Assembly: GCF_020536995.1 (NCBI RefSeq)
Contig: NC_068359.1
Span: 121,449,549-121,513,548 of the forward strand
Length of the DNA stretch: 64,000 nt
Origin: Dreissena polymorpha
Lineage: Eukaryota > Mollusca > Bivalvia > Myida > Dreissenidae
Direction: 5' to 3'
Each line of letters begins with the position of its first letter. The first letter of the stretch is position 1. Under the pieces are notes generated by a model. It saw nothing but the letters and a program-made list of their open reading frames with translations, did no database searches and was not told the DNA's origin. Below are positions 21,700 to 46,975 of the stretch, piece after piece. Position numbers and translations under genes: made by a program.

Positions 21700-23713
21700 G
21701 AAATACATTTCTTACCGTGATATACTAGATACACATAGGATAATGTATAACTTATAAAAAGAAAAAAAATAAGTTGAAAACTCTTATAAGCGTTATGATG
21801 GTTTCATTTATGTGAAGAGCAGAGTTTACATAAGTATTAAGATGAATGACCAGTATTAAAAGGTAAGGACTGCTTACGGGCATTTATTAACACAATTATG
21901 TGGCAATGTTTTATATTCATATTAAAAACAGTGCAAATGTAATCTACACGTATATTTGTGACAAAGTTTGTTTACATGTTAATTTTGTGAAACTAAATGT
22001 TAAGAAAACAATTTGATAACTTGATACATTTATCTGGCTCCATAGCTAAATGAGTGATCAATAAATTCGGACATTATACTGTCCGAATTTAAGTACTGCA
22101 CCAGTAATGTTCGATGTAAGAACAATCGGAAACCAAGTTGCTTGCTTATTATCAAATTCTCGAATTCATTAAGAAGTAAAATTAGATAAACAAAACTACG
22201 TTAAAATTTAAATCGTTTATACGGGCAAAAGCCCGCGAAGCGGGCGTTGACCGTTCATACATATGGGAATTTAGACATAAAATTACATAAGAATACCACA
22301 TATGGATACGTCTCAAAAAAATTTGCCACGCGACATATATTTTCGCGATGCTATTTAAGAACTTGAACAAATCAAAAACACTTTGACATATGCTAAATCA
22401 CATGTAAATACATACCTTAGAAAAAGTTATATCAATGACATCATAATTGTGTAGCGAATCGCACTAAATATTCTCGCATTATTTGTTTTTCTTCGCAACC
22501 GTTCCAGAATTAGGTCATTACTCAATTATCTCCCCTGAATGCTCTTCTTTAGTGGGTATAAGCCGAAACCTGGTTCACTACATATAGTAACAGTCTTCAC
22601 CGAACACAATTTAGGGGAACATAACCCGTCTTTAATATATTGCCGAATCTCCGATTTCTGTCGAATTTATTTGCTTTGATCTTTTCGATATCTTATTGTT
22701 ATTATTATCCTGACAAATCACAAACGCTTGTTAAAAAATTATTTGTTTTAAACACTATAGTTGGCATCTCTATTCTTCAAGTATTCTCGCGGTATTTCAA
22801 TAACGACACCCTACTGTTTATGTATCAGAATTTGTGACGCATTTTCCATTCGCTCTCAGAAAGAAGTTTTACGTTTGATCATGAGCAATATTCTAGTAAG
22901 TTGTCGTTGTTACCCAACAGAAACACATTTATTCACAAATTTTTAAGATATTCAGATCTAACTTTTTAGTCTTTTAGCTTTAATTTTTAAAGAATTTTTA
23001 CCTCGTCTGCTCGCACTTTACCGATATCCCAAAAGGTTACATATCACTATAAATAGTTTAGGCCTAAAACCACGAAATCCGATACCGTTGGAATTTTCGT
23101 ACCACAATCTTACGTAAAAAATCTTCCAGATTCGAAATCAACAAAAAAAGACATTTTTAAATTGTCTGCATTATTGATCAAATTTTAAGATATTTGTTGG
23201 TTTTCCGTTTTTAGAAGCTGTTCTGCCAAGGCAAGAGCTGGGCATTATACAAGCCATTATTATGATTATATCCAGCAAAACTGACAGTTTTGGTTTACAG
23301 AAATCAACAGAGGAGGGATTCCCGAACTATCAAAATTTCCAAGCTATACACACATTTACTATCTGTGGTGATCTTTATTGGTTCTGATTGATTACTTGGA
23401 TGGAACATGTGTGAACTTTTATAGAACTTTGAAAAGTCTATATATGTCTATCTATAAACAAAAATCAGCTATGGTATAATAAGATCAGATGTGCAAACAA
23501 TGTCAAAGGGTTGTTAAATTAACAATTTGAAGGCAATTATGCTGAATAAATATGAAAAAGTTTCCATGCAAATTTTGTCTGTATATCGACAAGTGTCTGC
23601 CGATTATTGTCAAACTAGTAATACAAAACTTACCACAACTATGTAAAAGCACTAAGTACCAGTGATCATTTTTAGTAAGATAGTGTAATTCTAAACAGTA
23701 GCAAATAGCTTGC
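21700..23713. other. Non-coding stretch
   Basis: No gene or repeat family confidently recognised. A small inverted phrase AAATTCGGACATTATACTGTCCGAATTT lies near 22065-22090 and a GCCCGCGAAGCGGGC hairpin near 22230. Short open frames have no motifs. Confidence 0.4.
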
Positions 23714-26700
23714 AGGCCTCGACACTGACGGTGGTCCGGGGACCCGAGGCCCCCAGATTTTGGCGAGGACCACCAGTTCTTTCAAGCTGGGTGGTCCTCC
23801 GGGAACCCTAAATTTAAAGAACCACTTTGTCTTGATTGACCATTTGAATTTTTAAAAGTGCCTCCAATTTTTAAAGAGCGGCGTATAAAAAAAAATCTGT
23901 AAAATCTTATCCGAAAATGTACTGCGAATCGAAAGCACGCGACCAGCATTAGCGGCCAGCGTCTGTCAGTTGTAAATATTGATTTTCGACGATGTAAGCG
24001 ACCTACAGTGCAGAGAGTATATTGAAATCACTGAAGCGTGTAAGTGTTACAAACGGTGTTTTTCGGCGTAAGCTGCATAAGCCAGCTTTTCACCCTGACT
24101 TGACCTTTGTAAGTGTCCAATAAAATTCAAATAAAATTTCCCGCGGCTAGGTACGAATGAATACACTTCATTTATTCCATTGGCTGATTTGAGTATACCA
24201 CCAGAACATTGGAAACATATCCGCGTCTTTGTAACACTGTTTTACTGTATGAAACAATTGTATCTCTAATGAAAAGGCTTAATAGATAGAACAGTTTTAC
24301 ACTCAATTCTCGACATCAATACAGTTTGTGCGTACACCTTTTATTTTCAGAGTATTACCAGCGCAAAAGCGTTTATACTTAAAAGGCTATGTTCTCATAT
24401 TTAGTACTTACTTCCATATTCCTGTCAACATGTTAACATGTAAAAGTATAAAGAGCAGTGGAAGCGAGGCCTCACTTTAAAGAATTGCATTTCAACCCGC
24501 GAGGTTTCGGGTCAAGTCGCGGACATTCAGAGTTTATATACAGGTCATCACCGGAGTTCGCGGTCAGTAAAATAATCGTTATATAATAAAGACGCTATCC
24601 GTGAACTAGGTGACCTGGAATTTTCTTTAGACCAGAAATATGTTAAAAGAAGATATTCAGCAATATAATTATGGTATGTCAATAATAGATTCTTAATGTG
24701 TTTTCAACAATACAATGATAAATATTATTTTTAATAAATTTAACAATAATTATTCCACCATATTGCCTAATGTACTAAAGTGATATTATGAGCATGTAAC
24801 AGTTTATAGGTGTCTATCGCAACCGTTGATTATTTTTGATGTTTCTACTTCATATACACTTATAGTAATTAATGCAGCATCAACATACTAAAACAATATA
24901 CCAGAAAGAGAAAAATAATGCATTTGAATATTAACCGTACTTTCGTTTGACAACTGATCATGCGTTTACGAGTTGAACCTAAATTTAGTTTTAGTGCAGA
25001 TTTGTTCATACGACACAAAGACACAATATTGTTTTACGGATCATTTCGGCTTACAGGACTGGGTGGGTCACGTAAGAATATCGAATATAAAATATATTTT
25101 TAAAAACAACTGGTAGCAAGGTGAGTTGCAGATAATTGATCAGTAACCACATTTTAACTAACTATTTTGACCTGTTAATTCTTTTCAGCTCAATTCAACA
25201 GTGCAAAATGCCCATAATATCACTTTAAGCATGAGCACGATGATTCTCGATACTGTTAATAATCGAATCAAATAGCAATGCCCGACAGACCACTAAAACA
25301 GGTTTGTTCTCGTGTGGCCGGTTGACTCATATGTTTAAATTTCACTTCCATTCTTCTTTTGGTTTTCTGTTTTGTATCTATAGGTTTATGACCAGCAATA
25401 TGTTATAATGTAAAATAAGCCGCGAAAACTCCCCGTAACATCCCGTACTGCGTGTGATGCAGCTAAGAACTGCACAGAAAAAGACATTCGCTATCCTTGA
25501 TCTCATTCATTAAACTATTTACGCCGTATATCTTTTTTAAAGATATTTCTTGTTACTGCTATTGTCAAGTTTTATGGGGGTTCTTATCGGATTATCGGAT
25601 TATTAATGGCTCCTTTATGATATTGAGCCCCCAAAAAAGTAACATTTGGACAAACTGTCACGACGATCAGTAATTATTATAATTATTAGGGCCGCTATTT
25701 CTTTAATCAAAACCAAAAATCGGGCTGGCAAAAGCATTTAATTTCTCCACAAAAACACATGCCGGTATACACTTTTTTCTACAGGTATTTGTGAGCATTT
25801 CTGTTTAATAGTTCCATTATTATTATGACCTTGGAAGGATATAATTTGATTAAGATACCAACAATTCCTGAAATGAAAAATTATATCGTTCACTTGGTTT
25901 ACTATATTTCGGATATGATAAAATTCGGACATTTAAAGATAGTGACATGTATGTGTTTGTTTTTTGTTGATAGTTTGTAAAAAAAATATGCTTTATGTTA
26001 TTTCAGGCAACTAGAATAGATGGTGGTAATTATCTGGGCCTTTCTGTCAGGAAATAGGCGTGATCAACTATAATTTAATTGATCCTGGAAATCATCCACC
26101 ACTAACAGAAAACGATTTAACAGCAGAAGCTGATGTATGACATGTCCAAATGACCATATATAACTGTTTAACAAATTAAGTGAGATGATTTATTTTCTGA
26201 TGTTTTATGTTTCTTTTTCCCTTTCAAATGATGTACATTGGTGTGATTTTATGATTAAATAATTAATTAAGACTTATGAAGGTATGACTTATGAAGGTAC
26301 TTATTGATTTTTATGTAATAATATACTTTTTAAAGTGATAATATAGGCAATGACATTAATGTAGTAAGGTTTCTTTAAATGATTGTTCTTATTAATAAGG
26401 TTGGAATAATCGACAGTTTTCACGGCGCGAAAAAGTTGCAACAAGTTTTGTTGAGCCAGTGAAACCCCTGAATACGCGTAATTACCTTTTATTTCTTAAA
26501 AGTTTATAAAAAGAACTTCCGAAACGCTAAGTTCTGGCGGCGAAGGGCAATGCTGAAGATGATTATGACAAGGATGACGATGCTGATGATATTGATGAAA
26601 TACATGATATCAAAAGTTTACAAGACAAGGTTATGAGCTTTTAATGGGTCTGCTTTAAATTGCAACAAAATTGAATATAGGAAATAAAAATGTGTACTAG

Positions 26701-26848
26701 TATGTTTCTTCTACTTATTTGCCCTTACGCCGAGAGTAGCTGTGTGTTTAAACAAGAGGACCCCCTAGTTTGGGTGAGGGCCACCAAAAGTTGAAAGTAG
26801 GGTTCCCTCCGGGTACCCTGTCAAAAAAGTAAGTGTCAAGGCCTGGGC
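23714..26848. mobile_element. 3.1-kb element with inverted ends and shared core
   Basis: The ends are CAGGCCTCGACACTGAC (23714) and AAGTGTCAAGGCCTG (26834-26848), an imperfect inverted pair, each followed inward by GGTGGTCC/GGGACC-rich sequence (GACGGTGGTCCGGGGACCC; GGAGGGAACCCTACTTT on the minus strand). About 24060-25560 is the reverse complement of 19620-20560, interrupted by MITE M2. Two short tails that look coding are present: PGNHPPLTENDLTAEADV ending near 26140 and an acidic NAEDDYDKDDDADDIDEIH ending near 26644. No intact transposase recognised. Confidence 0.5.
24776..25227. mobile_element. MITE family M2, copy 1
   Basis: Inverted ends TAAAGTGATATTATGAGCAT and TGCCCATAATATCACTTTA. 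The interior has AACAGTTTATAGGTGTCTAT, AATGCATTTGAATATTAACC, TGTTTTACGGATCATTTCGG and ATATCGAATATAAAATATAT. It is inserted in the element at 23714-26848 and repeated at 49389-49834 and 57905-58350. Confidence 0.9.
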
Positions 26849-27734
26849 TTGTTTAGTAAATGCATAATGCAATTAATATGATTTCCGTTCTATTGTGTAA
26901 TTAATAAATTGGTTGTTACTTGCTAATCCATGATAAATGTTTTATGGCTAGTGCAAAACCAGCAATGTTAATTTTGTAAAAGGTAATACAATAACACCAC
27001 TTTGTATTTTCATATATGTAAATATTCTTGAAATGTAGGTTGATGAGTTTTACTTATTTTGTAACTCTTATTTTATGTGCAAATAAATGATGTGAAGTGT
27101 TTTGTATATCCACTCAATACCACATATCTTTTTATATATGTACTGTATTATGTGTTATTTGAATGTTTAAATAAAAAAATATGGATGATATAACATGATG
27201 CATTCTAATATTTGCATTCAAATTGTAACTGTAAAGCTAAGTGAATGCAGTTTAGACTGTGATTTTAGAATTGCTACAAAATGGCTAGTTTTTTAGTGGC
27301 GACACAATTTAAACTATTCAACAATAGTTTGCGAAAGAAAATTAGAAACCTGCAAGATACCTGTATTTATTAAATATTTTAATTGCGAAACAAGTATGTT
27401 GTTATGCTGATACACATAATTATACATTGATAATAAATAAGAAGACAATAAGTGGTGTTAACGTTTCCCAACAGTAGAAATCATTCTTCTTATGAAGTCA
27501 GTGGTATACAGACGAAAGCTCCAGGTATGGCTTTCAATACGTAGTGTGTGTTATTTGGCAGTCTAAAACTTATTGGACTAAAAAAAATCCTGTCAAATTT
27601 GTCAATCAAAATTGATTTGACACATCACATGTACTGTATGCTACATGTAAATGCAACTGCTTTAGCAAGCTGTCAAGTTGAATTGAGACATTTGATGAAA
27701 CAAACTGGTTCCTGGGTAGGACCAGTACTTAGTG
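26849..27734. other. AT-rich non-coding stretch
   Basis: No supportable gene. The frame at 27548-27826 has no recognisable motif and overlaps the start of the next repeat cluster. Confidence 0.35.
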
Positions 27735-28590
27735 TCTATATGACGTACCATGACGTCGAAAGTCTACAAGACCTACTAGGTAGAACGAGAAATGTACTTC
27801 GACGTACAGTTTTCACCGACCCTTGAGTGTTAGCCAATCAGAAGACACCTTACATCTGTTGCTTTTAGAGATATTTGACATTGAACATAAGTATTATTAT
27901 TATTTATACCAAATTATGCGACTATCGACCGCTTACTCATAGATATTGTGCGTATTTATTAAACATTATTATTATTATAATTTATACCATATTATGCGAC
28001 TATCGACCGCTAACTCATAGATATTGTGCGTATTTATTGACCTGGCGTGGCGGAATTAACCTCTGACTTATGCAAGTTATGGTTATCACAAAATACGACC
28101 AACGGAGAGGTTATAATACATTATACTGTTAATGCTTGGTAACTGTTTGGTTACCGTTGAGAATTTCCTACACAGTAATGCACTGGACGGTCTTGATACT
28201 CCGCCCCGCATGATCAATAAATAATCACAATATGCTGAATAATTTGAATTTTAAAAAGGTAACAATTGAATCTTCTTCAAATTTGTATATAATCTATTTC
28301 AATGCATTAAATACTTGAAACTTCTATGTGTTGTTTTTTTGCCATTCTGATATTTTTATTCATTTTGTCCTCAATTAAAAAAGAGATTTTAAACATTTAT
28401 TATGAATAAATCTGAAGGAAAAGCGGCTCAAGAGACTAGTGTTTTGATTGGCTGTTCAAAAAATGTGTACGTCGAAGTACAAACATGTATGTCGAAGTAC
28501 AAATTGTACTTTGACGAACAAATATATACTTCGAAGTGTATTATATATTTATGTCGACGTACAATTATTGTACTTTGACGTACATTTCTC
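27735..28590. repeat. Cluster of GTACGTCGAAGTAC-type near-palindromes
   Basis: Related 14-mers: GTACTTCGACGTAC near 27795, GTACGTCGAAGTAC near 28468, TGTCGAAGTAC near 28490, GTACTTTGACGAAC near 28507, ACTTCGAAGT near 28529, GTCGACGTAC near 28553 and GTACTTTGACGTAC near 28570. The outer members may mark the ends of an 800-bp element. Confidence 0.55.
27880..28045. repeat. Two-copy ~77-bp tandem repeat
   Basis: GCGACTATCGACCGC starts near 27918 and 27995, each followed by TCATAGATATTGTGCGTATT and preceded by an ATT-rich run. Confidence 0.9.
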
Positions 28591-28644
28591 TTTTTAACTT
28601 GAAGGTCTTCTTGACTTTCAACCCAAATGGTACGCCATAGTATG

Positions 28645-28765
28645 TCTTTAGGGTTATCTAAAGAATGCTCCCACTTAAGAGATCAATACAGAGACCTCCT
28701 AGTGACTAAGCCAGTTAGCAGACACCCCATCCACTATACCAGACACCTAACCAGCTATAAATTCC
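28645..28765 (-). mobile_element. tRNA-derived SINE head
   Basis: On the minus strand TGGTATAGTGGATGGGGTGT matches an A box and GAGGTCTCTGTATTGATC a B box, about 35 bp apart. No long body is evident. Confidence 0.5.
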
Positions 28766-28994
28766 TGTGGCTAGAAAACAAAAAATATATGAGATGCTAG
28801 ATCTTTAAGCTTGGAACATGTAACTTGTTTTAAGATTGATTTTTTTTGGATGCATTACTTAATTATTGCAACAATTATAATATTTTGAACACAATCATGT
28901 CAATATATTTATTAAAAATACATAGTTATCAAAAAAACTTAAAAAGCTTTTGCCCGTAAATTAGGTAGCACCTATAATCATATTAGACCTAGAT

Positions 28995-29225
28995 CTATAC
29001 GTACTTTTCTTTGGCCGAGACGGTTGTTTTTGATTGTGATGCGATGAGCATTTTCACCAACTCCGAGTCCGTGCATTTATTTTCATTCTTCAGGCGAGTT
29101 CATGCCTCAAGCGAATCTCCCAGATCGATAGTTCTGGCCTTCTTTTTGTCGCATGATGCTTTTCTTTGTCGTTTACGAGCTGATTGCGTTAATGTCGGAG
29201 GCCTACCTATACGCGGTTTCTCCAT
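28995..29225 (-). pseudogene. Fragment of a basic, transcription-factor-like coding exon
   Basis: From ATG at 29225 the frame reads MEKPRIGRPPTLTQSARKRQ, then KKKARTIDLGDSLEA, a TGA at 29102-29100, and TRLKNENKCTDSELVKMLIA before a TAG. The stop falls where relatives have Trp (a W-x-x-L...TD-E-L/V phrase found ahead of C2H2 fingers in many mollusc and fish proteins, from memory). So a TGG to TGA change is likely and the exon is probably decayed. No zinc fingers follow. Confidence 0.4.
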
Positions 29226-29624
29226 TGCAAATGGCGTTTTATCCCACTTTTACAGCGAAATCGGTTGATTAAAGCCCCGTTGATTAAATTTCATCTATAA
29301 TCAACGGCAAGGCTATAATCAATGGCACGAAATGACGTCATCAACTGCCGAACCGGGACTACTTTTTCCCACGCACCTCGTCACCTGTATTTGCCAAGTG
29401 CATCAATAATAAAAACAATCTCAAATGTTTGTCAATCTTAATGACCTTAAAACAAAGGAAAGTAGCAAAAAACGAGTTTTTTGTCATTTATTGTCATTAA
29501 AACCTAGTATTAGGTAAATTTAACACTATGCAAATAGGTTCTGTTGTTGTTGCTCCCCTTTGAAGAAGTCAGTTCGAGTTGCTCCCCTTTGACCGTAGAA
29601 AACAATCGTCTGGACCAAGAAATC

Positions 29625-30201
29625 CTGTGTTCATTTACAAGATGTACTTGGATATGCGTCCATCTGATTTTTCTTTAAAGCATCTTTTCTACCTGGCAAT
29701 ACGCACAAATGACACTGCATCCCGGTGATTCTTGCGTCAACAATTGGGTGTCAACAAGTTAGGTCAGATGCTGAAGGCCATGGCAAAAGACGCCGGCTTT
29801 CTCAAGCACAAGAGAATAACGAACCACTCAGTTCGCAAATTCCTGGTCCAAAAACTTCGAAATGCAAACATTCCACCCACTGAAACCATGGCCATAACAG
29901 GGCACAAAAATGTCCAGTCCATAACCAATTATTCCAACATATCTGTTGAACAGCTGCAAAAGTGTTCATTCTTGCTCAGTCCAGTAAATGTAACAATCCA
30001 ACAGATTCCTCTTGTTCACCTTCACGCACTGAAACTATGGCCGAAATGCAGCCTAGACAACCGATGTCTACCGTCGAACAAGTTGATCTTGATGTTCGCC
30101 CCACCCAGTCACTTCACTTGCAAATGTCTTTCTCTAGTTCGAACAACTTTGCCTCACAATTCTTTGGTGCCACTTTCAACATTCAAAATGTTAATGTATA
30201 A
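29625..30201 (+). pseudogene. Tyrosine-recombinase-like (Crypton-derived type) C-terminal fragment
   Basis: The frame gives NPVFIYKMYLDMRPSDFSL, HLFYLAIRTN, a TGA at 29726 in the place of an expected Trp, then QQLGVNKLGQMLKAMAKDAG, ITNHSVRKFLVQKLRNANI, MAITGHKNVQSITNYSNIS. HSVR supplies the HxxR pair, GHKN the second His and SITNYS the nucleophilic Tyr of a tyrosine recombinase. This is the domain of Crypton-derived host proteins of the ZMYM/QRICH1/KCTD1-like type. After QLQK the likely C-terminus (FGATFNIQNVNV, stop at 30201) continues in another frame, so there is also a frameshift near 29955. The N-terminal half and first catalytic Arg are absent. A decayed copy. Confidence 0.7.
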
Positions 30202-30639
30202 AATTAGCTTAAATTCAAGTAATCTTTGTTATTTTGTCACGAAATAACCACATATTATAACAAAGAAGGAAATATTGTGCACCTCGTGATCGACTCGATA
30301 GTTTGATATCGAAAGTGAATTGTGTGTGGTGTTAGGCTACGTTGTAAACAAATGTAGTTCCTTGTATATAACAACTTAATGCCATATTGATATCATAAAA
30401 CTTAAAGATTTGCAATTCAATATGATTAAAATTGTAATAAATAACGCTCGACACTTTGTTACAGAACGATATTCTGATTTAAAAAAAAATGATTATTTGA
30501 TCAGCGGTTATTTTTGGAACGCGGAGTAATACACTGACCTTGGTTACACTACAGTCATTATCAAAGTACGACAAACACTCATGAAAACTTATTTTGTTTA
30601 AATAAAAATAGTTTACTGAATAAAAAGTGGGATAAATAG
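30202..30639. other. Non-coding stretch
   Basis: Follows the recombinase fragment; no feature recognised. Confidence 0.35.
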
Positions 30640-30779
30640 AATAATAGGTTAGTGTTGATTATAGATCAGGTTTATAATGCTCGGCACGAAAACGAAAAAG
30701 CACTCGCCAAGGCTCGTGCTTTTTGTTTTCTAAGCCTCGCATGATAAACCTGATCTATAATCAACACTAACCTATTATT
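30640..30779. repeat. Long palindrome P1
   Basis: Outer arms 30640-30675 and 30744-30779 are 36-bp perfect reverse complements (one begins AATAATAGGTTAGTGTTG). Inner arms around GAAAAAGCAC/GTGCTTTTT flank the loop TCGCCAAGGCTC. GCTCGGCACGAAAA lies on the left and TTTTCTAAGCCTCGC on the right. It shares its skeleton with the palindrome at 34504-34640. Confidence 0.9.
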
Positions 30780-31486
30780 CTCTATGTAAACAATGATGCA
30801 ATGGTCACGTGGCTTTACATGTGACGCGCGCGTCTTTTAAATTTAGATCACATCTGTGCATGCACAGAAAATGAAAAGCCGTATCATTGTACTGAATTTG
30901 GGCATTTCTTGACAGATTTTACCAAATTTTTTGAACATCTGACATACATAACATCACATTTTGACTCATAATCACTTTTTTGCGACACATAACAAAAATG
31001 GGAAAATATATCAACATCAACTAGGCCACTTTTAAAGCGGCCTGTGATGTTTCGAATAAAACCTGATCGTCCGAATAAAGACACAACAAATAAAAAAAAA
31101 ATAAGTTCAAAGATTAAAAATAAATCGTTAATATTCAAGTTGATAGTATTCAAAATATATTTTAATAATGAACCTCAGTCACCCTAATTTACTCCTTGAT
31201 AAGAGTATATGATGTCTGATATTTAATTATTATGTTTTATTACTGATTTGACAGTGGAATACATCGCTTTAATAGTTTTAATTATTTTTGTGTTTTATTT
31301 TTTGTTAGACAAGTTTTTCGCCCAAACATAGCTATTATGTCATAGCATTTTTATATTCTATAAATGCGCTGTACACTTTTTTCCGCTGTGAATTACTTTA
31401 GATATGATAGCCTGTAACAAAGACCTATAGAATACATGTTATCTATAGGTCTTTGCCTGTAATGATAAAATGCAATCAGCAGTGCT
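30780..31486. other. AT-rich non-coding stretch
   Basis: No gene recognised. A near-palindromic AGACCTATAGAATACATG/TATCTATAGGTCT phrase lies at 31421-31455. Confidence 0.35.
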
Positions 31487-31755
31487 TTAACCCTTTTGAT
31501 ATCCAAACTGAGTTATCGATTCATTATTTTCTGTCCATATTGAGAGACGAGTGCATAGAATATGTGAATAAATGTAAGCTAGACTAAGTATATTATTGAG
31601 TGTTATCCCACAGGTATTTTGTAATAGGTTTGGATCACCCCCTTTAAAAATTGGTGCAATGTAACCCATCCCCAGCTGTCAGGTTATACAGCATTGTGAA
31701 ACAGTTTGTTATATAGTGTTTGTATGTAATGCATGTTGACATCAAAGGCAATGTT
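31487..31755 (-). mobile_element. Decayed LINE reverse-transcriptase fragment
   Basis: The frame from 31669 reads MGYIAPIFKGGDPNLLQN, CGITLNNILSLAYIYSHIL, and ends TQFGYQKG: the N-terminal RT region (PIFKGGDP...GITL...QFGFQKG) of a LINE different from that at 1143-3055. Upstream homology (PDSWG, about 31680) is in other frames. A truncated, old copy. Confidence 0.7.
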
Positions 31756-31794
31756 TTATGTATTCTGCGGTTGCACCATCAAGCACACGTGCGT

Positions 31795-32344
31795 TTTTAA
31801 CCAGGTTTTCCGAAGGAAAAAACTGGTTATTAGATTGGCGAATGCGGGCGGGCTGGCTGGCTGGCTGGCTGGCTGGCGGGCTGGTGGGATGGCGGGCGGG
31901 CGGAACAAGCTTGTCCGGGCCATAACTATGTCGTCTATTGTCATATTTTAAAATCATTTGGCACATTTGTTCACCATCATTGGACGGTGTGTCGCGCGAA
32001 ATAATTACGTCGATACCTCCAAGGTCAAGGTCACACTTTGAGTTCAAAGGTCAAAATTGGCAATAAATGAGCTTGTCTGGGCCATAACTATGTCATTTAT
32101 TGTGAGATTTTACAATTATTTGCCACATTTGTTCACCATCATGGGACGGTGTGTCGCACGAAAGAATCACGTCAATATCTCCAATGTCAAGGTCACCACA
32201 ACTTAAAATAGATTTATTTTGAAACAAACTTACAAGGGGGTTAATTTTGTTTGTTCATTTCAAAAGTTCAGTTTGAGTTGTCTCCCTTAATCAGATTTTT
32301 TTTCACAATGAAAACCTGGTTTTGTGACAATTTTGTCCCTTGTT
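31795..32344 (+). mobile_element. Tandem-cored MITE-like element (family R3), copy 3
   Basis: AACCAGGTTTTCCGAAGG at 31799; GAAAACCTGGTT near 32310 and TTTTGTCCCTTGTT at the end. The GGCT/GGCG microsatellite is longest here (31848-31903). Two core units, period 162 bp (AGCTTGTCC at 31908, AGCTTGTCT at 32070). Confidence 0.85.
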
Positions 32345-33115
32345 ATTATTTTGTTTAAAAACTGCCTACTGCATATCGTTAAACGTTATTTCACAAGCTA
32401 AATATTGATCGGTTGTTGCCTCGCTTTCAGCTTTTTTACCATGAATGCTCTCATTTGAAGTTGGATATCCTTTTAGACGGGAATAAAAGTGACCAAATGG
32501 AATTTTTTTTTTTTGTAAATTGCTTATTTGTTTATTTCTATAATTATATTTTTCAAGTTTTCTAGAATTTTCTAGGTTGTGAATTTGAGATGTTTTAAAG
32601 TGTAATACCTTGGTTATTGTATATTTCATTTTTACGGATTTCCTATTTTTTTATTATATATTCACCGTTATGAAACAATGTACTCTGGTTTCGTTGGATT
32701 TATTGCGGTCAACGGCGTTTCGAGCAGTTTTAAATTCGTGTTTTGCTTCATGACAGTCTTTGATGAACCGCGTGAGTTTTGCTCATAGATTACTACTGTA
32801 CGCGTTACTGCTTGAGCAGGTTTAAGTGAAAATCCGTATTGCTTGCGCATGCAGGGTTTTGAGCAAATTTACCTGATATGTTGCATTGTTGGTATTAAAA
32901 TATGAGAGTTCTTTATATAGATGAAGAGTGATTCACGAAAAAACATGCGCGAATTCTTCACAAAAAATTTATTTAGTGTATGTGTGTTTTCCTGTATTGC
33001 AGTTTTTATTATCAAATGTAGGATAATTACTGAACTTACTGAAGACTATTGTAAAATTGAACTTATAGTCTTATTATATTCCATTTGTTATTAAAATATG
33101 TAAACATTTGTTTTA
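32345..33115. other. Upstream flank of the galectin gene
   Basis: No coding exon recognised. The 87-codon minus-strand frame at 32366-32629 has no known motif. The stretch leads into a more CpG-containing segment at 33140-33210. Confidence 0.35.
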
Positions 33116-33200
33116 GTATAAATTCAACAACCTATCCTTGCGTAAAGCGCGTGTGCATTTGCGCTCGCTACGCACTCTAAAATCGTTGCGCTTCTGTTCA
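33112..33200 (+). promoter_or_regulatory. Candidate galectin promoter
   Basis: TTAGTATAAATTC at about 33113-33125 is a TATA-like element some 140 bp before the galectin ATG, followed by a CpG-containing segment (GTAAAGCGCGTGTGCATTTG, CGCTCGCTACGC) unlike the AT-rich flanks. Position and composition only; no transcript evidence. Confidence 0.35.
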
Positions 33201-33260
33201 GTCGACTTCACAAGCTTTGTAAACAAATATAACTATTTTAAACTTGAACACCTTGTGACG

Positions 33261-46975
<13,715 letters not shown>

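Noticed and set aside
26500-26644. Acidic coding exon
   Set aside because: A short Asp/Glu-rich frame with no splice acceptor or homologue that I can name; kept only as a remark in the element entry.
32366-32629. 87-codon minus-strand frame upstream of galectin
   Set aside because: No motif, no splice support, AT-biased composition.
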